From Litchfieldia sinesaloumensis (GTDB lineage: Bacteria > Bacillota > Bacilli > Bacillales > Bacillaceae_L), in the NCBI RefSeq assembly GCF_900156865.1, contig NZ_LT732529.1, forward strand, positions 4,285,823-4,349,822: 64,000 nt of DNA, read 5' to 3'. The notes under the pieces were generated by a model. The model had not been told where the DNA came from. It made no database searches and saw only the letters and a list, made by a program, of their open reading frames with translations. Shown here piece by piece: positions 34,694-41,679 of the stretch (position 1 is its first letter; each line of letters starts with the position of its first letter). Position numbers and translations under genes: made by a program.

Positions 34694-35452
34694 TTATCCG
34701 ACTCCTATCATTACTTTTTCATTCATTATTTTAGTAGGTATAGATTCTCCTCTTAGTAACTCCATACTTGTACAGAACTTTGAGGCGCTTCTTTGTTCGC
34801 AATTTAAATCTTGTAAAAATCGAGTTAACCATAATGGCACGCTATGAGTAACTTTGACTTCTAGCACGACTAGATTAGGATCAATAATGTGTTCACCATA
34901 GGGGCCGTACTCGATATTTAGGTCTTCATTACGGCATCTTAAATTTAAATCAAAGGTAACCCGTAAATCAGGATCGGTGATGCAATGAAATGCATGCCGG
35001 TCATAGCTTACAACCATTTCGGGATCTAACTGATAAAATCTACGGAAATAATCAACTTCCTTGAAGATTTGCGGATTAGAAGTTTGGTAATTGCAAAGGT
35101 CTCTATCTGGTTTATTGATATAGCGATACGCATCCATTAAAGGAATCGCCGTTCTCCTTTTATTAACCACATTGTTATGCTTTTGCTTCACCTCAAAAAA
35201 AGCTGTCCCATTGATGTCCGTCTCGTCATAAATTCGCAATCTAAGTTTTTGCCTAAATTTTAGCTTGTTTTTCGTTTCAAAATAAATTTGTCGTTCGTCA
35301 TTATCAAAATATAGACTCGTCACGGTATACCGTCCTGCATTACCGAATTTATCGTAGCGCATATAGGGATACATTAAATCAACTAGCGCTTCATATTGAT
35401 ATCTGGTAATTAGATATTTTTGTTCTCGTCGGCTAAATATTTCTATTGCCAA
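34694..35452 (-). CDS. VTC-domain polyphosphate polymerase-like protein
   Basis: A 252-residue soluble protein made almost wholly of a VTC domain, a tunnel-shaped polymerase fold (triphosphate tunnel superfamily). Basic and acidic residues lining the tunnel are recognisable: RREQKYLI, TSLYFDN, KLRLRIYD, FFEVKQKH, KRRTAIP, YDRHAFHC, TFDLNLRCR and VVLEVKV at the end. In yeast Vtc4 such residues bind ATP, metal and polyphosphate. No SPX domain is present. Linked to DUF4956 with a 2-base gap, so the two are an operon. It may make polyphosphate or another phosphate polymer; activity is inferred from family. Confidence 0.85.
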   Translation of the reverse strand: MAIEIFSRREQKYLITRYQYEALVDLMYPYMRYDKFGNAGRYTVTSLYFDNDERQIYFETKNKLKFRQKLRLRIYDETDINGTAFFEVKQKHNNVVNKRRTAIPLMDAYRYINKPDRDLCNYQTSNPQIFKEVDYFRRFYQLDPEMVVSYDRHAFHCITDPDLRVTFDLNLRCRNEDLNIEYGPYGEHIIDPNLVVLEVKVTHSVPLWLTRFLQDLNCEQRSASKFCTSMELLRGESIPTKIMNEKVMIGVG

Positions 35453-35812
35453 AACCTTTCCCGCCTTCCTTCTTATTACATGATGAACTCGTTATTAACG
35501 ATATCTTCATATTAAATTTACAATCTTAAAAACTACTGAAAGAAACATGAGAAATTGATGAGAAGATGAGAGGTTTAGAACTGGTTGTATCTAACCCTTC
35601 TCTAGCTTGTCACGATAGGGCGCTCGCTCAGCGCTTTTCTTATTAAATACGACTTTAGACGTATTTAATATTTAGACTCTAGTTGGTTAAACGGATTCCC
35701 ATCATTTTGTATGATTTAAGAAACTAATCTTTCTTGATAATCAACTAAGATCAATATGAGTGAAAAATATGGTTGCGAATGCGATATGGAGATAAATGAA
35801 GGATGGATAATA
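35453..35812. other. Intergenic region with two hairpins, before the permuted papain gene
   Basis: Holds the GCGCT-cgctc-AGCGC hairpin followed by TTTTCTT (35620-35640), preceded by CTAGCTTGTCACGATAGG, wording that I recall as common Bacillus intergenic repeats, and the palindrome at 35641-35670. No gene is supported. Confidence 0.5.
35641..35670. repeat. 11-bp perfect inverted repeat TATTAAATACG / CGTATTTAATA
   Basis: Arms flank ACTTTAGA. No G/C-rich stem or U-run, so an operator is as likely as an RNA fold. It lies 143 bases before the papain-like gene. Confidence 0.5.
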
Positions 35813-36379
35813 ATGAGAGAAAAAAAGATATATATACTTTTAACAGATACAGGAACATTATTTACAAAGCTAATAAAGTTATTTACGAAAAAGCCATATA
35901 ATCATGCGTCAATATCCTTCGACTGTGAATTGTCAGAGGTTTATAGTTTTGGTAGGAAAACAGCTAAGAACCCTTTTATTGGTGGATTTGTAAAAGAGGA
36001 TGTGAAGAGGGGGTTGTTTAAGCAGGCAGATTGTATTATCTATTCGTATACCGTTACAGAGGTTGAAAAGAAAAAGATGAGAAACTGTATTAACGAAATT
36101 GAAAAACAAAAGGGAGAATATCGCTATAATTTCATAGGGTTATTTGGAGTTATGTTTAATAAACCAATGAGAAGAAAGAAGGCTTTCTTCTGTTCACAGT
36201 TTGTTGCATCCGTACTAAAGGAATGTGACAGCATCTACTTTGAAAAACCCCTATCTCTAATTTCACCAGATGACCTTCAACAGCTATCTACATTACATTT
36301 TGTGTATGAGGGAGAGTTAGCAGGTTATCATAAAAATAAAGAAGAATTAAGAGTTCCAGCTCGTTTAATCCCTGCATGA
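35813..36379 (+). CDS. Permuted papain-fold amidase/peptidase (YiiX/YaeF type, NlpC/P60 superfamily)
   Basis: A 188-residue intracellular protein of the permuted NlpC/P60 (DUF830-like) group. In this group the catalytic His precedes the Cys: here His in PYNHASISFD (near residue 33) and Cys in AFFCSQFVASVLKE (near 125). A short hydrophobic start precedes (IYILLTDTGTLFTKLIKLF). The likely start is the ATG at 35813, behind GGATGG; an earlier ATG at 35756 has no ribosome site and would add a Cys-containing acidic tail. Members act on amide or thioester bonds of lipids or peptides; the substrate here is unknown. Confidence 0.75.
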   Translation: MREKKIYILLTDTGTLFTKLIKLFTKKPYNHASISFDCELSEVYSFGRKTAKNPFIGGFVKEDVKRGLFKQADCIIYSYTVTEVEKKKMRNCINEIEKQKGEYRYNFIGLFGVMFNKPMRRKKAFFCSQFVASVLKECDSIYFEKPLSLISPDDLQQLSTLHFVYEGELAGYHKNKEELRVPARLIPA

Positions 36380-36533
36380 GTGTGAAAGGTTTTTAAATAG
36401 TTTTGAGTCTTTCTATAAGGGTAATAAACTTTAGTTGTCTAGGATGACAAAAAATTATACGACTTATTATGAAAAATTATTAGAACACTCTCTGTCCCAA
36501 TGTACTTCGCATGGTATTTCCTTAAAATAAGAA

Positions 36534-36562
36534 TTGTATAAAGTGAGCCATTTTGTTATCAT
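36534..36562 (+). promoter_or_regulatory. Candidate promoter of the leader-MFS transcript
   Basis: TTGTAT (36534-36539) and TATCAT (36557-36562) with a 17-base spacer, 30 bases before the ribosome site of the leader peptide. The -35 match is weak. Confidence 0.4.
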
Positions 36563-36595
36563 AATAAAGATTATAAAGAAATGGAGGTTTTCCTG

Positions 36596-36643
36596 GTGAC
36601 AGCGTCAATGAGATTACGATTCCCAACTTTCTTCGTTAACTAA
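36596..36643 (+). CDS. Macrolide-sensing leader peptide MTASMRLRFPTFFVN
   Basis: A 15-codon open frame with GTG start at 36596, eight bases after a strong GGAGG (36583-36587), ending TAA at 36641. Its first eight residues, MTASMRLR, are those I recall for the leader peptide of streptococcal mef/msr(D) elements, and MRLRFPT recurs in the ErmD leader (MTHSMRLRFPTLNQ). The R-L-R (+x+) motif is where macrolide-bound ribosomes stall. Downstream are a hairpin, a terminator and an MFS efflux gene. This gene is therefore read as the sensor of a transcription attenuator. It is too short to be found by normal gene calling. Confidence 0.85.
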   Translation: MTASMRLRFPTFFVN

Positions 36644-36655
36644 ATACGTTTGAAA

Positions 36656-36675
36656 GCTCTGCCTACGTTCAGAGC
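36656..36675 (+). promoter_or_regulatory. Leader hairpin GCTCTG / CAGAGC
   Basis: Six-base stem with an 8-base loop, 13 bases after the leader stop codon. A ribosome stalled early in the leader would change which downstream folds form. Confidence 0.6.
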
Positions 36676-36701
36676 AACGGGATAAGTCTGTCTATTTTAA
36701 A

Positions 36702-36758
36702 AGGAAACCTATATTTGACGGTTATTTAAAAAGAGGGGCAAGGGTTCCCTCTTTTTTT
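36702..36758 (+). terminator. Attenuator: terminator with competing antiterminator
   Basis: AAAGAGGG (36730-36737) and CCCTCTTT (36747-36754) form the terminator stem, followed by T to 36758. AGGAAACC (36702-36709) can instead pair with GGTTCCCT (36743-36750) with one mismatch, which would break the terminator. The MFS gene begins 80 bases later. Pairings were found by eye, not by energy calculation. Confidence 0.75.
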
Positions 36759-36837
36759 GTTGCTCAAAAATAAGTTGAAGGAAGCGATGTAGGCGAAGAG
36801 TAAAGTAAAAAAATCATTAGAAATGAGTTGGTAATCT

Positions 36838-38088
36838 ATGAGTACGATAGAAAAGAATCTAAAAGAGAATTGGTTAAAAAATATTATTCTCTTTTTAAGT
36901 AGCCAGACGATTTCCCTTTTCGGGTCGTCTTTGGTTCAATACGCAATCATGTGGCATATCACGCTTGCAACGGAATCTGGTTTGATGATGACGTTGTATA
37001 TCATCTGTGGGTTTATTCCAACCTTTTTCATGTCGCCAGTCGGTGGGGTGTGGGCAGATCGGTATAACCGAAAAATGCTGATTATCCTAGCAGACGGACT
37101 TATTGCAGTTTCAACCTTAATCCTTGCAATTCTCTACCTAATGGGATTTGATGCAATTTGGTTACTTTTTGTAATGGCGGCGGTACGTGCCTTTGGAACT
37201 GGAATTCAAATGCCTGCTGTCAGTGCGATTTTACCGCAGATTGTCCCAAAAGATAAACTAACGAAGGTAAACGGAACGAATGGAAGTATCCAGGCAATTA
37301 TCATGTTTGTGTCTCCGATGGTTAGTGCAGCATTATTGGGATTGACCTCGATTGAAATTATCTTTTTCATCGATGTGATTACTGCTGCAATTGCTATATT
37401 TACTCTGCTTTTCTTTTTGAAAATTTCCGTGCATGAGAAGGCAGCGGAAAAGCAAACAACAAGCTATTTTAGCGACTTTAAGCAAGGGTTACATTATGTG
37501 AACAATCATCAATTTCTCAAAAAGTTCTTCATGTTCTTTGCAGTCTTCTTTGTTTTAATGGCGCCTGCAGCATTTTTGACACCACTACAGGTTACACGGA
37601 GTTTCGGTGGAGACGAATGGAGATTAGCAGCAATCGAAATCGCCTTCTCGATTGGTATGATGGTTGGTGGAGGAATCATCGCGACTTGGGGCGGCTTTGA
37701 GAATAAAATAAAAACATTGGGATTCGCAAGTGTTATTATGGGTGCTTGCACATTAGCACTTGGGGTTGTTCCGAACTTTTGGGTTTATTTTGCCTTCATG
37801 GCATTATTCGGATTGGCCATGCCGATCTTTAATACACCAGCAACCGTTTTGCTACAGGAGAAGGTAGAAGAAGATTATCTAGGAAGAGTCTTCGGGGTAA
37901 TGGGCATGATTTCAACTTCCATGATGCCGCTTGGTATGCTTATATTTGGTCCAATTGCAGACATTATCAAGATTGAATGGCTGCTAGTTGGCACCGGCAT
38001 TTTTATCATCATCCTAGCTATCTTCCTTGGGAGAAATAAAGTATTAATTGAAGCGGGTAAACCTGAATTAAAAGAATCAGAAGGGTAA
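36838..38088 (+). CDS. MFS drug exporter (DHA3/Mef-like), attenuator-controlled
   Basis: A 416-residue antiporter with 12 hydrophobic segments. DHA3-type features: N-terminal WLKNIILFLSSQTISLFGSSLVQYAIMWHIT, the loop 2-3 motif GGVWADRYNRKML, VRAFGTGIQMPAVSAILPQIVPKDKLTKVNG (helix 4-5) and VEEDYLGRVFGVMGMIST. The same landmarks occur in macrolide exporter MefA (DRHDRKK, FIRSIGTAFHTPALNAV, EYLGRVFS). The leader peptide upstream strongly suggests macrolides or ketolides induce it. The ribosome site (GAGTTGG) is weak. It may confer low-level macrolide tolerance; no ABC-F gene accompanies it. Confidence 0.85.
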   Translation: MSTIEKNLKENWLKNIILFLSSQTISLFGSSLVQYAIMWHITLATESGLMMTLYIICGFIPTFFMSPVGGVWADRYNRKMLIILADGLIAVSTLILAILYLMGFDAIWLLFVMAAVRAFGTGIQMPAVSAILPQIVPKDKLTKVNGTNGSIQAIIMFVSPMVSAALLGLTSIEIIFFIDVITAAIAIFTLLFFLKISVHEKAAEKQTTSYFSDFKQGLHYVNNHQFLKKFFMFFAVFFVLMAPAAFLTPLQVTRSFGGDEWRLAAIEIAFSIGMMVGGGIIATWGGFENKIKTLGFASVIMGACTLALGVVPNFWVYFAFMALFGLAMPIFNTPATVLLQEKVEEDYLGRVFGVMGMISTSMMPLGMLIFGPIADIIKIEWLLVGTGIFIIILAIFLGRNKVLIEAGKPELKESEG

Positions 38089-38092
38089 AACG

Positions 38093-38128
38093 AAGGACAG
38101 AACCGGTTTTATTAGGTTCTGTCCTTTT
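38093..38128 (+). terminator. Terminator of the MFS gene
   Basis: AAGGACAGAACC / GGTTCTGTCCTT, 10-base loop, T-run; begins five bases after the stop codon. Confidence 0.9.
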
Positions 38129-38164
38129 CGATTTGGTTATTGGATAGTCCTTACTATCCATGTA

Positions 38165-38938
38165 TTACATTTTAATAGCAACTCTTTTTGTCATCAGGCG
38201 GATAAGCCAGATTGAAAGTAGGATGATTAGCAGTATGCTTATTAACGCGAAAGCCGACGGCAGAAAATCTAAAGATGAGAACCAACCCGGTATCGGTAAA
38301 TCCAAAGAAATTCTCAGTAGAGTGTCTTTCAGCATTTTAATATTAATTCCAATTAAAATAAATCCAATCCCAACTATGACATCAAATCGATAGAAACTAG
38401 CACTGATTAACCATCCAAGTAAGTAATACACGAAAATATTTAGACTAAGAACACCCATAGCCAACAGCCAATTATCCTGGGGATCAACGTGAGGAGATAT
38501 AATAATAGACTGGACAATTTCTCCAATAATGTGATCACCAACGTCAACACTATTTATGGTTTGTTCTTTATAAGCTATATTAAAAAAATGTAAGATGAAT
38601 TTTTCAAGAAAAGATACAATGATTGTAACGATTGGAATGAGAATGGATAAACCAATGGAAGCAATAACCGTCCCCATAAAATAATCTTTCCTTGTTACGC
38701 CGTTACCTACATAGTGAGGAAGAAAGTATATAGACAGCAGGCCAATTACCAACATGTAAATACTACCTGCAATAAAAATCGAACTAAAGTATCCCTCAAT
38801 CTCATTTCCTTGGCTACCTGCAATCACTGATTTAACAATGTTAATAATGAGCATAACTCCTAGAAATCCACCCGTCCAAATGGACTGGACAACGAACATG
38901 TCAGTCGCGACTTTACGGAAAATGGGCTGTTGTTTCAT
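38165..38938 (-). CDS. ABC-2 type permease of a GntR-linked exporter
   Basis: A 257-residue membrane protein with about six hydrophobic helices (near 20-40, 50-72, 90-112, 155-180, 185-203, 225-245). The arrangement and the order regulator-ATPase-permease match YtrA-YtrB-YtrC/D-type loci of Bacillus. The start overlaps the ATPase gene stop by four bases. Substrate unknown; Ytr-type systems respond to cell-wall antibiotics. Confidence 0.75.
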   Translation of the reverse strand: MKQQPIFRKVATDMFVVQSIWTGGFLGVMLIINIVKSVIAGSQGNEIEGYFSSIFIAGSIYMLVIGLLSIYFLPHYVGNGVTRKDYFMGTVIASIGLSILIPIVTIIVSFLEKFILHFFNIAYKEQTINSVDVGDHIIGEIVQSIIISPHVDPQDNWLLAMGVLSLNIFVYYLLGWLISASFYRFDVIVGIGFILIGINIKMLKDTLLRISLDLPIPGWFSSLDFLPSAFALISILLIILLSIWLIRLMTKRVAIKM

Positions 38939-39807
38939 ATCTTATTTCCTCCTTGAGTAAGATGGACAAACAATTCTTGAAGGGAGACGGGTGCTATTTC
39001 AAGTCCTTTAGTAAATGCGTTTGCTCTGTCTTGCTCGCTAAGTTCTCCAAAAACAGTCACAGATTTTGTACTTCCTAACTGCTGAGAGTTAATTTGCTTC
39101 ATAGATGCTACAAATTCATCTACTAATTCTGCATTCCCCGTAATTGTAGCTCCCCTTGAGAGTAGCGAATCTGTCTCCTCTTGAAGCAAAATACAACCAT
39201 TATCTAATAAAATCACTTCATCAAATAAATAATCCATTTCCGATACAAGATGGGTTGATAAGATAATCATTCTTGGATGCTTTTCCTGATCTTCTAGAAG
39301 CTCTTTATAAAATAGTTCCCTGGACGGTGCATCCATCCCAAGATATACCTCATCCATTATCGTGATGGGTGCACGGCTTGCTAACCCTATGATGACATTT
39401 AGTGATGATTGCATTCCCTTTGAAAATTGTTTAATTGGTTTCTTTTTATCAAGATTAAATTTGTCTACAAGATAATTGGCATAATCCCTATCAAAATGAG
39501 GGCGATATCGTTGTACATCTTCAAGCATTTCGACAACATTATCAGATTCGTCTTTATACTCTTTGTTATATAGAAATAGTACTTGTTGCATCAAGTTAGC
39601 ATTTTCAAATGGTTCTTCCCCATTAATGGTGACCATTCCAGCCGATGGTTCACGGAAAGAGGCTAGGACGGAAAGAAGAGAAGTTTTGCCCGCGCCATTT
39701 CTTCCTAATAATCCATATATTTTTTCGTGGCGTAACTCAAACGTAACATCTTTAAGTGCATGGTGATTACCGTATTTAACCTGCAGGTTTTCCGCCTTTA
39801 TCTTCAC
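38935..39807 (-). CDS. ABC transporter ATP-binding protein (YtrB-like)
   Basis: A 290-residue ATPase with Walker A GRNGAGKTS, signature region QFSKGMQSSLNV, Walker B PITIMDEVYLGMDAPSR and switch His STHLVSEM. The signature is FSKGM instead of the usual LSGGQ, typical of YtrB-like branches. A C-terminal extension (about 215-290) follows the ATPase core. It overlaps both the GntR regulator upstream and the permease downstream by four bases. Energises the transporter encoded by the permease gene. Confidence 0.88.
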   Translation of the reverse strand: MKIKAENLQVKYGNHHALKDVTFELRHEKIYGLLGRNGAGKTSLLSVLASFREPSAGMVTINGEEPFENANLMQQVLFLYNKEYKDESDNVVEMLEDVQRYRPHFDRDYANYLVDKFNLDKKKPIKQFSKGMQSSLNVIIGLASRAPITIMDEVYLGMDAPSRELFYKELLEDQEKHPRMIILSTHLVSEMDYLFDEVILLDNGCILLQEETDSLLSRGATITGNAELVDEFVASMKQINSQQLGSTKSVTVFGELSEQDRANAFTKGLEIAPVSLQELFVHLTQGGNKI

Positions 39808-40181
39808 TCTAAATCACGACCTTTTACATTTTTAATAAACTCAATAATTTCATCTTCCTTGATACCGAGCTTGTAAGCTTCTTGAACTAACTTGACCACA
39901 TAATCATCAATAAACGAGTCTTTGCGTTTTTGAATGAGCTTTTCTTTAGCCCCTTGCGCTACAAACATACCAATGCCTCTCTTCTTAAAAAGAATTCCCT
40001 CTTCAACTAATTGGTTCACACCTTTTGAAACCGTGACATGATTAATCTTATAAAAGCTCACTAGTTGATTAGTTGAAGGTGCTTGCTCTCCTTCTTTCAG
40101 TTGATCATTAAGAATTTGGTCCTCAATCTTTTCACGAACTTGCAAATAGATTGGTTTATCTTGATCAAATGATTTACTCAT
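39804..40181 (-). CDS. GntR-family regulator, YtrA type
   Basis: A 125-residue short GntR protein with only a winged helix (DQDKPIYLQVREKIEDQILNDQLKEGEQAPSTNQLVSFYKINHVTVSKGVNQLVEEGILFKKRGIGMFV begins and fills residues 6-75) and a short dimerisation tail, as in YtrA. It starts the operon and presumably represses it via the palindrome 40 bases upstream. The inducer for this subfamily is usually an antibiotic-related signal. Confidence 0.88.
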   Translation of the reverse strand: MSKSFDQDKPIYLQVREKIEDQILNDQLKEGEQAPSTNQLVSFYKINHVTVSKGVNQLVEEGILFKKRGIGMFVAQGAKEKLIQKRKDSFIDDYVVKLVQEAYKLGIKEDEIIEFIKNVKGRDLE

Positions 40182-40220
40182 AATAATCGCCTACTATTCT
40201 TTAGTTATGTTATCTGCGTA

Positions 40221-40250
40221 TATGGTTATATAGTTATGTATATAACCATA
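40221..40250. promoter_or_regulatory. 11-bp perfect palindrome, operator for the GntR-ABC operon
   Basis: TATGGTTATAT and ATATAACCATA flank AGTTATGT; the site is 40 bases upstream of the regulator start. Tandem TAGTTATGT words nearby suggest a larger site. Confidence 0.7.
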
Positions 40251-40479
40251 ATAGAATTTTATTAGTATGTCAATAACTAAACTGTTTAGAAATCATAATG
40301 GTAATGAACGTGCGTCTGAATAAGGGAAGTTGTACGTTTTTGTAGGGATATTAGGGGAAAAACGATATACCACCACACCGTAAAACGATAAAAGCTATAC
40401 CGATTATAAAATATGAAAAATAGCACCTATGACTAACGACCTAAAAATTTATATATTTAAAAATTTCAGAAGAAAGGGA

Positions 40480-40508
40480 TTGACATATAGTCAAATCCCG
40501 TGTAATTT
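40480..40508 (+). promoter_or_regulatory. Promoter of the SAM-riboswitch operon
   Basis: TTGACA (40480-40485) with TAATTT 17 bases on. An imperfect inverted repeat GGGATTGAC-ATATA-GTCAAATCCC covers the -35. The AT-rich stretch 40251-40475 upstream holds no supported gene. Confidence 0.55.
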
Positions 40509-40540
40509 AGTAACAACAAATAAAATTAAATATCATTTTT

Positions 40541-40698
40541 TTCTTATCCAGAGAGGTGGAGGGACTGGCCCGTTGAAGCCTCGGCAACAGACAATATGTA
40601 CTGTGCCAATTCCAGCAAGCGTTAAGCTTGACAGATAGGAAGAGTGTATTGAACTATTCATGTATGCCCTCTTCTTGATAGAAGTGGGTTTTTATTTT
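40541..40698 (+). ncRNA. S-box (SAM-I) riboswitch with terminator
   Basis: The core is unmistakable: CTTATCCAGAGAGGTGGAGG, ACTGGCCC, GATGAAGCC-like TTGAAGCCTCGGCAAC, TGCCAATTCC and the closing P1 strand GATAGGAA (40634-40641). The terminator CCCTCTTC / GAAGTGGG (40667-40688) is followed by TTTTTATTTT; AGGAAGAG from the aptamer can pair with CTCTTCTT to form the antiterminator. When S-adenosylmethionine is scarce the sulfur genes downstream are transcribed. Confidence 0.95.
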
Positions 40699-40712
40699 GG
40701 CCAAAATAATCT

Positions 40713-40742
40713 AATTGCCGCACTGGTCAACCAGTGGCAATT
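40713..40742. repeat. 13-bp hairpin AATTGCC..ACTGGT / ACCAGT GGCAATT
   Basis: A strong inverted repeat with a 2-base loop and a GC bulge just after the riboswitch terminator and before the YezD start; no U-run follows. TATTTTGG-CCAAAATA, another palindrome, lies at 40693-40708. Function unknown. Confidence 0.55.
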
Positions 40743-40776
40743 AAATGATATACATCCTTGAATAAGGGGGAGTTAC

Positions 40777-40965
40777 ATGGCGAAACTAGATGATTCGATA
40801 GTGAAGCATATTTTATCTAGCTTGGAAGATTTGGAATTTGGATCTATTGTGATTACCGTCCACAATGGGGAAATCACCCAAATTGATGCGACGGAGAAAA
40901 GGCGTTTTGCATTAAAAAAAACCTCTTCACCCCATCAACAAATAACGAATAAAAACACTAAATAA
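40777..40965 (+). CDS. yezD: YezD family (DUF2292) small protein
   Basis: A 62-residue protein. The family pattern is VKHILSSLEDLEFGSIVITVHNGEITQIDATEKRRF: an N-terminal helix, then a beta hairpin. Function unknown; genes of this family occur repeatedly in sulfur-assimilation loci of Bacilli. AAGGGGGAG precedes the ATG. It is the first gene under the SAM riboswitch, which supports a sulfur-related role. Confidence 0.85.
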   Translation: MAKLDDSIVKHILSSLEDLEFGSIVITVHNGEITQIDATEKRRFALKKTSSPHQQITNKNTK

Positions 40966-40983
40966 CTTGCCGATTAGACCACT

Positions 40984-41045
40984 AAAGGCATCTTTATTTT
41001 CAAAGCGTCCATAAATGACGCTTTAGATAAAGATGCCTTTTTTTA
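40984..41045 (+). terminator. Long-stem terminator between yezD and the FMN reductase gene
   Basis: AAAGGCATCTTTAT / ATAAAGATGCCTTT with inner AAGCGTC / GACGCTT, then seven T. It would separate yezD from the next two genes unless read through. Confidence 0.85.
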
Positions 41046-41095
41046 TTCGATTTTGATGTGTACATTTTATAGCCAAATATGAAAGGATGATCAAA

Positions 41096-41641
41096 ATGAG
41101 TGAAATTATACTTTTGTCAGGAAGCCCTTCGGAGTATTCAAGAACAGATTTGGTTTTGCAATATGCTGGAACGAAGCTTAAACAAGAGGGTTATTCCATA
41201 ACACATGTTTCCGTTAGGGATATTCCAGCTGATGACATTTTTAATCTAAGGTTTGACAGCCCAGCCTTGAAGGAACTCACTCTACTTATCCAAGGGGCAG
41301 ATGGGGTAATAGTGGGGTCGCCTGTTTATAAAGCCGCCTACACTGGAGTATTGAAGGCTTTGCTAGACTTACTGCCGCAAGATGTGTTAGCTGGTAAAAC
41401 AGTTCTGCCCATCATGACTGGTGGTAGTCCAGCCCATTTACTCGCAATTGAGTACAGTCTTAAACCTTTATTGTCAGCACTAAAGGGGCAGAGCCAACAG
41501 GGTGTTTATTTCCAAGATTGCCAGATTGATAAGAAGCAGGTAGGGAATCCAATTATCGACGTCAATGTGTTAGAAAGACTTAAAAAAGAGCTTTATTACT
41601 TCGTGGAAACTGTAAATAGGAAAAGGGATTACGTCCTTTAA
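41096..41641 (+). CDS. NAD(P)H-dependent FMN reductase (SsuE-like)
   Basis: A 181-residue flavodoxin-fold reductase supplying FMNH2. Visible: N-terminal LLSGSPSEYSRTD (FMN phosphate loop), ADGVIVGSPVYKAAYTGVLKALLDLLPQDVLAGKTVLPIMTGGSPAHLL, which matches SsuE across the core. The ATG at 41096 suits the AAAGG site better than the one at 41087. The LLM-type monooxygenase is 38 bases downstream. Together they form a two-component flavin system for desulfonation or sulfone oxidation. Confidence 0.88.
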   Translation: MSEIILLSGSPSEYSRTDLVLQYAGTKLKQEGYSITHVSVRDIPADDIFNLRFDSPALKELTLLIQGADGVIVGSPVYKAAYTGVLKALLDLLPQDVLAGKTVLPIMTGGSPAHLLAIEYSLKPLLSALKGQSQQGVYFQDCQIDKKQVGNPIIDVNVLERLKKELYYFVETVNRKRDYVL

Positions 41642-41679
41642 GGAATTTTAATAAATACAATAAAAAGGAGCTACTTATT

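Noticed and set aside
40429..40638. 69-codon frame over the riboswitch
   Set aside because: It runs through the S-box aptamer, whose conserved RNA words explain the sequence.
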